Source: Duganella sp. BJB480
GTDB taxonomy: Bacteria; Pseudomonadota; Gammaproteobacteria; Burkholderiales; Burkholderiaceae_D
Reading direction: 5' to 3'
Assembly: GCA_003416985.1 (NCBI GenBank)
Contig: QVIN01000001.1
Coordinates: 992,001 to 1,056,000, forward strand
DNA length: 64,000 bases
The notes beneath the pieces are model-generated. The model was not told the DNA's origin, ran no database searches, and saw only the letters and a program-made list of their open reading frames with translations. Each line of letters opens with the position of its first letter. The stretch's first letter is position 1. Shown here piece after piece: positions 48,437 to 58,353 of the stretch. The translations under genes were made by a program, and so were the position numbers.

Positions 48437-48567
48437 GGCGGCCTTATTGATTACATGATGTATCAATTATCTTGCATCGCGGCGCATTTATCAACGCCGG
48501 AGTCATAAGTATAGTGATCTGCATGGCGTCGTTGAACGCCCCAACCAGAACCTGAAGGAGTACCACC

Positions 48568-49299
48568 ATGAAAACAGTCATCGTCACCGGCGCATCGAGC
48601 GGCATCGGCTTCGCCATCGCGGAGGCTTACCTGAAACGCGGCTACAACGTGGTCGGCAACGCCCGCTCGCTGGACCGCCTGCAAACGGCCGCCGCGCAAT
48701 GGGGCAATCCGGCGAACTTCCTGCCCGTTGCCGGCGACATCGCCGATCCGGCCACCGCCGCCAACCTGTTCGCCCGCGCCGTCGCCGCCTTCGGCAAGGT
48801 GGATGTGCTGATCAATAACGCCGGCATCTTCATCGCCAAGCCCGTCGCGGACTACACGCAGGAAGAGGTGAAGGCCATCGTCGACACTAACCTGATGGGA
48901 TTTTTCTACCCGTCGCAGGAAGCGGCGCGGCACATGGGCGCCAACCGCTCCGGCCATATCGTCACCATCACCGCCAGCCTGGCGTTGCAGCCTACCGCCA
49001 AGGTGCCGGCGCTGCTGCCGATCCTGATCAAGGGCGGCCTGAATAGCGCCACGCGCGGCCTGGCGCTGGAGCTCGCCGGGTCCAACGTCAAGGTCAACGC
49101 GGTGGCGCCCGGCATCATCGATACGCCGATGCACGGCAAGGACGAGGGCACGCGAAGCTTCCTGAAGGCGCTGTCGCCGAGCGGCGAAATGGGGGGCGTG
49201 CGGGATGTGGTGGAGGCGGTGCTGTACCTGACCGAATCGGGCTTCACCAGCGGCGCCGTGCTGCCGGTCGACGGCGGCGCCACCGCCGGCACCTGGTAA
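48568..49299 (+). CDS. Short-chain dehydrogenase/reductase family protein without the catalytic Tyr
   Basis: A 243-residue Rossmann protein with cofactor motif TGASSGIG, NNAG (83-86) and the C-terminal VDGGATAG. Ser137 and Lys155 align with the catalytic serine and lysine, but the tyrosine four residues before Lys is Pro151 (ALLPILIKGGLNSATRGLAL). I recall an SDR subgroup with LTKGGL in this place, so this may be a stable variant whose chemistry differs from classical SDRs. It is 11 bp upstream of a tautomerase gene. Confidence 0.88.
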   Translation: MKTVIVTGASSGIGFAIAEAYLKRGYNVVGNARSLDRLQTAAAQWGNPANFLPVAGDIADPATAANLFARAVAAFGKVDVLINNAGIFIAKPVADYTQEEVKAIVDTNLMGFFYPSQEAARHMGANRSGHIVTITASLALQPTAKVPALLPILIKGGLNSATRGLALELAGSNVKVNAVAPGIIDTPMHGKDEGTRSFLKALSPSGEMGGVRDVVEAVLYLTESGFTSGAVLPVDGGATAGTW

Positions 49300-49310
49300 G
49301 GAGCTACGCC

Positions 49311-49523
49311 ATGCCCTACGTGAATATCCGCGTGACCAACGAAGGCGTAACGGCGGCCCAGAAGCTGGAGCTGATCGAAGGCGCTACCGACTTGCTCAGC
49401 CGCGTGCTGGGCAAGGATCCGGCCACCACTGTCGTCATCATCGATGAAGTGGAAACCGACAACTGGGGCCTGAACCGCGAGAGCATCACCATGCGCAGGC
49501 GGCGTCCCAAGTCGGCGGTGTGA
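49311..49523 (+). CDS. 4-Oxalocrotonate tautomerase-like protein
   Basis: A 70-residue 4-OT-family subunit starting Met-Pro-Tyr-Val-Asn; Pro1 is the catalytic base after Met removal. Arginines around the start and RESITMRRRRP near the end may bind substrate. AAGGAG lies upstream. It forms an operon with the SDR gene, suggesting isomerisation and reduction of an enol or ketone compound under LysR control. Confidence 0.88.
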   Translation: MPYVNIRVTNEGVTAAQKLELIEGATDLLSRVLGKDPATTVVIIDEVETDNWGLNRESITMRRRRPKSAV

Positions 49524-49543
49524 GCGGAGCTTGATTCCGCTCA
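49521..49543 (+). terminator. Weak terminator/hairpin after the tautomerase gene
   Basis: TGAGCGGA pairs with TCCGCTCA around a 7-nt loop and includes the stop codon. A five-T run comes 11 bases later, so termination may be inefficient. Confidence 0.45.
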
Positions 49544-49580
49544 CGCGGAGTGGATTTTTGAGAGATTGTGGCGCCTAAAA

Positions 49581-49599
49581 CGGGTCCAAAATGGACCCG
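49581..49599. promoter_or_regulatory. Palindrome in front of the DUF4157 gene
   Basis: CGGGTCCA-AAA-TGGACCCG is a perfect 8-bp dyad ending 20 bp before the ATG. It could be an operator or an mRNA hairpin close to the ribosome-binding site. Confidence 0.45.
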
Positions 49600-49619
49600 C
49601 CACCTTCGACGAAAGGTCC

Positions 49620-52616
<2,997 letters not shown>

Positions 52617-52623
52617 TGCGCGG

Positions 52624-53289
52624 TCATTCTCCTTGCGCGGCGATTGCCAGCGGCGCGCCCTCCGCCAGTTGCTCCAGCGCCGGCCGGCACTGCACCACGA
52701 AGCCGCGCTGGCCCAGCGATATCCAGCCGTTGCGTTTCAGCGCGCTGAGCGTGCGGCTGACCGTGGCCGGCGTCAGGCCCAGGTAGTCGCTGATGTCCTG
52801 GCGCGACATCGGCAGCGGCGAGTGCATCTCCTGCGATGGCGCTTGCGGCGCCGGTCCCGCGCGCTGCAGCAGGAACATCACGATGCGCTGGCAAGCGCCG
52901 GCGCTGCGCAGGATGGCGGCGGCCAGCTGCTGGCGGTCGATCTCGCGGCTCAGCATCGCGCTGAACAGGTCGCAGCTGTACGGTTCCTCGTCCATCAATT
53001 CGGCCAGGTGGCGATACTCCACCACGTCGACCTGGCAATCGGTCAGCGCCACGGCGGACGCGTGCCGGTATTGCTCGCCGATCGTGTCGACGCCCAGCCA
53101 GTCGCCGGGGCGCGCGAACTCGATGATGCGCTGCATGCCGTCGTCGCAGGTCTGGTACAGCTTCAGGTGGCCGGCGCGCACGAAGTGCAGCGCGCCGCCG
53201 ACTTCCTCTCCCTGTCGGAACAACTGCTCGCCGCGTCCCAGCGTCAGCTGGCTGCCGAGCGCCCACTGGGTCAGTTCCAACGATGTCAT
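52624..53289 (-). CDS. Crp/Fnr-family regulator without Fe-S cysteines
   Basis: A 221-residue protein: cyclic-nucleotide-type sensor barrel (about 10-130, GRGEQLFRQGEEVGGALHFV), dimer helix, and HTH (about 160-205, MSRQDISDYLGLTPATVSRT). The N-terminal cysteines of FNR are absent, so it is not a 4Fe-4S sensor; a haem/NO (DNR-like) or ligand-free mode is possible. The recognition helix has Ala where FNR has the base-contacting Glu (PATVSR against ETISR type). It overlaps the upstream fnr gene by ATGA. Confidence 0.9.
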   Translation of the reverse strand: MTSLELTQWALGSQLTLGRGEQLFRQGEEVGGALHFVRAGHLKLYQTCDDGMQRIIEFARPGDWLGVDTIGEQYRHASAVALTDCQVDVVEYRHLAELMDEEPYSCDLFSAMLSREIDRQQLAAAILRSAGACQRIVMFLLQRAGPAPQAPSQEMHSPLPMSRQDISDYLGLTPATVSRTLSALKRNGWISLGQRGFVVQCRPALEQLAEGAPLAIAAQGE

Positions 53290-54005
53290 GACGTCACCAG
53301 CCCTGGCGATGCCGCATGGCCGAGCGCCATGTGGTGCAGCGCGTCCATGTCGAGCAGTTTGATATCGCGCCGGCGCAGTTCGAACAAGGCGCGCTTCTTG
53401 AACAGCAGCAGCAGGCGGCTGACGCATTCGGCGGTGACGCCCAGGTAGCTGGCGATATCGCAGCGCGACATCGGCAGGCGGAATTGTTCTGGCACGTGGC
53501 CGTAATCGGCGCGGCGCTGCGACAGCGACAGCAGCAGGTCGGCCATGCGCTGCTCGGCGTGGGTGTTGCGCAGCATGAGGGCGGCGCGCTGTTCGCGGCG
53601 GATCTCGCGGCTCAGCAAGGCGTGCAGGCTGGCGCGCATCACGGGGCGGCGGCGTCCTTCGAAGGCGTGCCGGTTCCAGTTGATGCTGCACACCTCGCTG
53701 TCCTCCAGGGCGATGACGGTGTTGGCGTGCGCCCGCCGGTCCAGCGCATCCAGGCCGAGGAAGTCCGGCGCCAGCGCGAAGCCGATGATTTGTTCCGGTC
53801 CCTTGGTGGCGGCCCGCAGCACCTTGAAGCTGCCGGAGCGGATGTTGAAGATATGATCGCTGACCGCGTCGCCCGCTTGATAGAGGGCGGCGTGGCGCTC
53901 GATGCGGATGCGCTGGCTGGCATCGCGGTTGCCCGCCGCCGCGCCCACGCACATCATCCGGTGTTCACATTCGCTGCAGTTGTTGCGCTCGATTGAGGTG
54001 CTCAT
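53286..54005 (-). CDS. fnr: FNR-type oxygen-sensing regulator
   Basis: A 239-residue Crp/Fnr protein with the full cysteine set of 4Fe-4S FNR: C10, C13 and C19 (C-x2-C-x5-C, NNCSECEHRMMC) and C106 in DSEVCSINW. The HTH recognition region AECVSRLLLLF keeps Glu and Ser-Arg used to read TTGAT half-sites. It activates anaerobic genes when oxygen is low. Its own upstream region carries two FNR boxes shared with the divergent GGDEF-EAL gene, suggesting autoregulation. The coupled downstream Crp/Fnr gene may compete for sites. Confidence 0.93.
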   Translation of the reverse strand: MSTSIERNNCSECEHRMMCVGAAAGNRDASQRIRIERHAALYQAGDAVSDHIFNIRSGSFKVLRAATKGPEQIIGFALAPDFLGLDALDRRAHANTVIALEDSEVCSINWNRHAFEGRRRPVMRASLHALLSREIRREQRAALMLRNTHAEQRMADLLLSLSQRRADYGHVPEQFRLPMSRCDIASYLGVTAECVSRLLLLFKKRALFELRRRDIKLLDMDALHHMALGHAASPGLVTS

Positions 54006-54068
54006 GTTTTCCTACTTTTACTTTTTTGTACGATGAGATCATGGTAGAGATGTGTAACTGGTGTTTCC

Positions 54069-54082
54069 TTGATCCAGATCAA
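54069..54082 (+). promoter_or_regulatory. Perfect FNR box, upstream site of a twin-box promoter
   Basis: TTGATCCAGATCAA matches all ten consensus positions. With TAACCT at 54105-54110 as -10, the centre is at about -41.5 from a start near 54117. It lies between fnr and the divergent GGDEF-EAL gene. Confidence 0.8.
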
Positions 54083-54090
54083 TTAATTTC

Positions 54091-54104
54091 TTGATTAGGA
54101 TCAG
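54091..54104 (+). promoter_or_regulatory. Second FNR box of the twin-box promoter
   Basis: TTGATTAGGATCAG, 9 of 10 positions, centred 22 bp after the first box and abutting the -10. Spacing and sequence match the pair at 22443-22478. Confidence 0.75.
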
Positions 54105-54144
54105 TAACCTTCCCTTACTTGATGGATAGCACCAAAGGCACTAC

Positions 54145-55878
54145 ATGACTCTAACCTTGAGCGCGCGCGCACCCGCGCAGATCGCCGCTCCCGATACCGA
54201 TGCGGCGTTACGCCTCGCCGCGACCGTGTTCGAAGCCGCGCAGGGCATGATGGTGACCGACGCGCGCGGCCGCATCATGCGGGTCAACCAGGCCTTCGTA
54301 CGCATCACCGGCTACAGCCCGGAGGAGGTGTTGGGGCAGACGCCCAACCTGCTGAGCTCCGGCCGGCACGTGCCCGGCTTCTACGCGTCGATGTGGGCAG
54401 CCATCGTCCGCGATGGAAAATGGGAGGGGGAGATCTGGAACCGCCGCAAGAACGGCGAGGTCTATCCCGAACACCTGAGCATCACCGCCGTGTACGACGA
54501 GGATGGCGAGATCACCAACTATGTCGCTTCGCTAACGGACATCACCCTGAGCAAGGCGGCCAACGATGAAATCCGCAGCCTGGCCTTCTACGATCCGCTG
54601 ACGCAGCTGCCGAACCGCCGGCTGCTGCTGGACCGCTTGCGGCAGGTGCTATCGGCCAGCAACCACCACGACCGCTATTGCGCGCTGATGTTCATCGACC
54701 TGGACAACTTCAAGACCCTGAACGACACGCTGGGCCACAACGTCGGCGACCAGCTGCTGTTGCAGGTGGCCGAGCGCCTGCAATCGAGCCTGCGCAAAGG
54801 CGACACCGTCGCGCGCCTGGGCGGCGACGAGTTCGTGGTGCTGGTGGAGGGCCTGAGCAGCGGCGCGGAGGAGGCGGCCAGCGAGATCGAATCGCTGGGC
54901 GCCAAGATCCTGGCCGCGTTGAACCGGCCCTACGAACTGGGAAACCACAACTGCCGCAGCACGCCGAGCATCGGCGCGACCTTGTTCCACAACGGCCAGC
55001 CGCCGCAGCCGGATGAATTGCTGATGCAGGCCGATATCGCGATGTACCAGGCCAAGCAGGCGGGCCGCAACGGCATGCGCTTCTTCGACCGGCAGATGCA
55101 GGACCGCATCAGCGAGCGAGCGAAATTGGAAAACGATTTGCGGCACGCGATGGAGCGGCATCAGTTCGCGCTGCACTATCAGGTGCAGGTGGATTTGCAC
55201 GGCAAGCCGCGCGGAGCCGAGGCGCTGCTGCGCTGGCGGCGCGCGGATGGTTCATGGGTGCCGCCAGCAAGCTTCATCCCGCTGGCCGAGGAAACCGGCC
55301 TGATACTGCCGATAGGCCACTGGGTGCTGAACGCCGCCTGCGCGCAGATCAAGGAGTGGCAGTCGGTGCGCGGGATGGAGCAGCTGATCCTGGCGATCAA
55401 CGTCAGCGCGCAGCAGTTCCGCCAGCCCGATTTCGGCGATGTGGTGCGCGCGGCGGTGGAGCGCCACGGCATCGATCCGCGCTTGCTGAAGCTGGAGCTG
55501 ACCGAGGGTGTGCTGCTGGAGAAGATCGAGGAGACCATCTCCTGCATGCATGCGCTGCGGGCGATCGGCGTGCGTTTCGCGTTGGACGATTTCGGCACCG
55601 GCTACTCGTCGCTGCAATACCTGAAGCGCCTGCCGCTGAACCAGCTGAAGATAGACCAGTCCTTCGTGCGCGACCTGGCCAGCGACAGCAGCGACCAGGT
55701 GATCGTGCGGACCATCATCGCGATGGCGCGCAGCCTGCAGCTGGACGTGATCGCCGAGGGCGTGGAGACGGAAGCGCAGCGCGTGCTGCTGGAGGAACTG
55801 GGCTGCCGCCGTTACCAGGGTTACCTGTACAGCCGCCCGGTGCCGGAGCCGCAGCTGCGGGCCTTGATCACGGGATGA
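54145..55878 (+). CDS. PAS-GGDEF-EAL c-di-GMP turnover protein
   Basis: A 577-residue soluble protein. A PAS domain covers about 20-130 (GMMVTDARGRIMRVNQAFVR). GGDEF covers about 145-300, with RLGGDEFVV and I-site RKGD, and EAL about 315-570, with AEALLRW and DDFGTGYSSLQYL. Both catalytic motifs are intact. It is a paralogue of 22515-24746 but lacks the first PAS domain. AAAGG precedes the start. It is transcribed divergently from fnr behind twin FNR boxes. The last 11 bases overlap the convergent esterase gene. Confidence 0.94.
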   Translation: MTLTLSARAPAQIAAPDTDAALRLAATVFEAAQGMMVTDARGRIMRVNQAFVRITGYSPEEVLGQTPNLLSSGRHVPGFYASMWAAIVRDGKWEGEIWNRRKNGEVYPEHLSITAVYDEDGEITNYVASLTDITLSKAANDEIRSLAFYDPLTQLPNRRLLLDRLRQVLSASNHHDRYCALMFIDLDNFKTLNDTLGHNVGDQLLLQVAERLQSSLRKGDTVARLGGDEFVVLVEGLSSGAEEAASEIESLGAKILAALNRPYELGNHNCRSTPSIGATLFHNGQPPQPDELLMQADIAMYQAKQAGRNGMRFFDRQMQDRISERAKLENDLRHAMERHQFALHYQVQVDLHGKPRGAEALLRWRRADGSWVPPASFIPLAEETGLILPIGHWVLNAACAQIKEWQSVRGMEQLILAINVSAQQFRQPDFGDVVRAAVERHGIDPRLLKLELTEGVLLEKIEETISCMHALRAIGVRFALDDFGTGYSSLQYLKRLPLNQLKIDQSFVRDLASDSSDQVIVRTIIAMARSLQLDVIAEGVETEAQRVLLEELGCRRYQGYLYSRPVPEPQLRALITG

Positions 55879-57031
55879 CTTCGAACAGCAGCAGCTGCGT
55901 GACTTGGTTCTTGCCGAAGTTGTCGTCGGAGATCAGCACCAGGCTTGCGTGGCCGTTGGCCAGCGTGGGGCCGAAGGACATGCCTTCCAGGTTGTCGACG
56001 ATGGGCAGCTTGAGCAGGTTCACATCGAGCACCAGCCGCTTGCGCGCCGGTTGATAGCTGGCGCCGCGCAGCGACGGTAGTTGCCGGATGTCGGATGCGC
56101 CGTCCGTGTCGATTTCGAACAGGCGCACATAATCCTTGTACTTGCCGTCCGCGCCCTGCACGCCGGAGCGCTCCATCGCCAGCAGCCGCGTGTCGCTCAA
56201 TGCCACGATTTCCGAAATGCCGTTGTCGGCGAACTTGCCCTTGCCGGGCGTGGCTGGAATGGTGCCGAGCGGGTAGGCGAACTGCCCCAGCACCTTGCCG
56301 TCGCGGGCGAAATGGGTGATGCGGTTGACCGCGCCCTGTTCGGGCGTCGGCGCCTCGCCGTCCTGGTACAGCGGGCCTTCCATCGACACCCACAGCGTGC
56401 CGCCGTCCGGCGCGAAGCTCAGTCCCTCGAAACTCAGGTTGTTGCGCGGCCCGGTCTTGTGGTCCGCCGAGACGCTGAACAAGGCCGGCAGCGGCATCGT
56501 CGAGAGATAGCGGCCATCCCGCGTGGCGTGGCGCACGAAGGGATCGAGGCCCAGGCCGACGTCGCCCTCGCTGGCGTACCAGATGCTGCCGTCGCGCGGA
56601 TCGACACGGATGGTCTCCAGGTCCGGCACGACACCGCCGCGAACCTTGTAGTCTTCCTTGGATGGGTAGGTGCTGCCATCCGGCTGCAGCAGGACAGTGA
56701 CGCCGGTCAGTTCGACGGACTTGAATGCCTGTGCGTCGTAGGCCAGGCGCGCGCTGTAGTAGCGGGCGGGGTTGTTGGCGGAACGGTCGTCGCTGATGAT
56801 CACCCATTCGCCGCTGGCGGCGTCATAGTCGATGCCGGACAGGCCGCCGACCATGGTGTTCTGGAATTGCTGGCGCCAGGGCAGCCGCTGTTCGCCGATG
56901 AAGCGAAGGCTTGCTATCGACGTTGGCGGCGCCTTGGTCGCGGTCAGCGGGGCGCAGGCGGCCAGGATGAATGTGCAGGCGATGAGCGATGCGGCCTGGC
57001 GCCGCATCGTGAAGAAAATATTCGTGTTCAT
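55868..57031 (-). CDS. Phytase-like esterase lipoprotein
   Basis: A 387-residue protein with a lipobox (FILAACAP) and a beta-propeller-like domain of the esterase-like-activity-of-phytase family (GGLSGIDYDAASGEWVIISD, NNLSFEGLSFAPDG, NLEGMSFGP). Such secreted or lipid-anchored proteins may act on phosphate esters; activity is poorly defined. No good ribosome-binding site is visible before either Met (57031 or 57007). It lies 36 bp upstream... of no clear partner on its strand; hmp precedes it on the same strand only at higher coordinates, with its end 35 bp away. Confidence 0.82.
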   Translation of the reverse strand: MNTNIFFTMRRQAASLIACTFILAACAPLTATKAPPTSIASLRFIGEQRLPWRQQFQNTMVGGLSGIDYDAASGEWVIISDDRSANNPARYYSARLAYDAQAFKSVELTGVTVLLQPDGSTYPSKEDYKVRGGVVPDLETIRVDPRDGSIWYASEGDVGLGLDPFVRHATRDGRYLSTMPLPALFSVSADHKTGPRNNLSFEGLSFAPDGGTLWVSMEGPLYQDGEAPTPEQGAVNRITHFARDGKVLGQFAYPLGTIPATPGKGKFADNGISEIVALSDTRLLAMERSGVQGADGKYKDYVRLFEIDTDGASDIRQLPSLRGASYQPARKRLVLDVNLLKLPIVDNLEGMSFGPTLANGHASLVLISDDNFGKNQVTQLLLFEVIP

Positions 57032-57066
57032 CGCCGCAGTATAGCGCGGCTGACGCGCTTAGACGA

Positions 57067-58248
57067 TCAGGCCAGTGCTTCGGCGGGGCCAAAGAACTCG
57101 TAGTAGGTCTGCGATTGCGGCACGCCCAGTTCCTGCAGGTGCGACTTGATCGCCTTCATGAACGGCGTCGGGCCGAGGAAGTAGGCTTCGACGTCGCGCG
57201 TCTCCGGCATCCAGGCGTTCAAGCGCTGCTGGTCGATGTAGCCGGTGGCGTGCGGCTGCGGGCCGCTGTCGTTGGCCGCTTCGTAGCAGTAGAAGCGCTG
57301 CAGTTGCGGGTGCTGCGCCGCCAGCGCGTCGACCTGGTCGCGGAAGGCGTGCACGTTGGCGTGGCGCGCCGCGTGGATGAAGTGGATGCGGCGGCCGGTG
57401 GTCAGTGCTTCCGTCAGCATCGCCAGCGTTGGAGTGATGCCGACGCCGCCGCTGATCAGCACCAGCGGCTTGTCGCTGTCGGCCAGCGTGAAGTCACCGG
57501 CCGGCGGTACCAGTTTCAGGTTGTCGCCAACGCCGACATGGTCGTGCAGGTAATTGGACACAGCGCCGCCCGGCTCGCGCTTGACGCTGATGCGGTAGGT
57601 GCTGCCGTTGCTGGCGGCGGACAGCGAATACTGGCGGCGCTGTTCTTCGCCGTTCACGTCGACCACCAGGCCGACATACTGGCCCGGCGCATGCGCGACG
57701 ACCTTGCCCCCGTCCGCCGGCTGCAGGACGAAGGAGGTGACTTCATCGCTCTCCGCCGTCTTCGACACGACCTTGAATTCGCGCGTGCCGCTCCAGCCGC
57801 CTTCGGCCGCCGCGTTCTTGTCGTAGACGCTTTGCTCGGCGCCGGCCAGGATGTCGGCCAGCTGCCCATAGGCCGCGCCCCATGCGTCGATCACCGCGTC
57901 GGTGGCGACTTCCGCGCCCAGCACTTCGCGGATCGCCTTCAACAGCGAAGCGCCCACCATCGGATAGTGTTCGCGCTGGATCTGCAGCGACACGTGCTTG
58001 TTGACGATGGTCGACACCAGCGGACCCAGTTGCTCCAGGCGGTCGATGTTCTTCGCGTACATCAGCACCGCGTTGGCGAGCGCGCGCTGCTGGTTGCCGT
58101 CGGCCTGGTTGGCCTGGTTGAAGATCGGCTTCACCTGCGGGAAGTCGCGGAACAGCGTCATGTAGAAATGACGGGTCAGGGTCTCGCCGCCTTGTTCGAG
58201 AATGGGAACGGTGGCGCTGATGATGGTTTTTTGTTCGGTGCTGAGCAT
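57067..58248 (-). CDS. hmp: Flavohaemoglobin (nitric oxide dioxygenase)
   Basis: A 393-residue three-domain enzyme converting NO to nitrate with O2 and NAD(P)H. The globin domain (about 1-140) has LFRDFPQVKPIF and proximal His in MVGASLLKAI context. The FAD domain has QYVGLVVDVNGEEQRRQYSLS, and the NAD domain has LVLISGGVGITPTLAML and YFLGPTPFMKAI. The start MLSTEQ at 58248 fits the family; ATGs at 58260 and 58275 are alternatives. An NsrR-like operator lies just upstream. It protects against NO made around denitrification. Confidence 0.95.
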   Translation of the reverse strand: MLSTEQKTIISATVPILEQGGETLTRHFYMTLFRDFPQVKPIFNQANQADGNQQRALANAVLMYAKNIDRLEQLGPLVSTIVNKHVSLQIQREHYPMVGASLLKAIREVLGAEVATDAVIDAWGAAYGQLADILAGAEQSVYDKNAAAEGGWSGTREFKVVSKTAESDEVTSFVLQPADGGKVVAHAPGQYVGLVVDVNGEEQRRQYSLSAASNGSTYRISVKREPGGAVSNYLHDHVGVGDNLKLVPPAGDFTLADSDKPLVLISGGVGITPTLAMLTEALTTGRRIHFIHAARHANVHAFRDQVDALAAQHPQLQRFYCYEAANDSGPQPHATGYIDQQRLNAWMPETRDVEAYFLGPTPFMKAIKSHLQELGVPQSQTYYEFFGPAEALA

Positions 58249-58278
58249 TTTGCTGTCCATGTGTGGTTTCGACATAAA

Positions 58279-58299
58279 GAAGTATATCACATGAATCTT
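58279..58299 (-). promoter_or_regulatory. NsrR-like operator upstream of hmp
   Basis: On the minus strand AAGATTCATGTGATATACTT resembles the NsrR consensus AAGATGCATTTnAAATGCATCTT, with the left half-site closest. It lies 30-50 bp before the hmp start, as expected for NO-relieved repression. No nsrR gene is in the window. The remaining bases up to 58353 hold nothing clear. Confidence 0.55.
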
Positions 58300-58353
58300 T
58301 AAAGTGTCGGCGCAGGCGTAACCGAAAACCGGCGGCGCCTGGGAGGGACTGGC

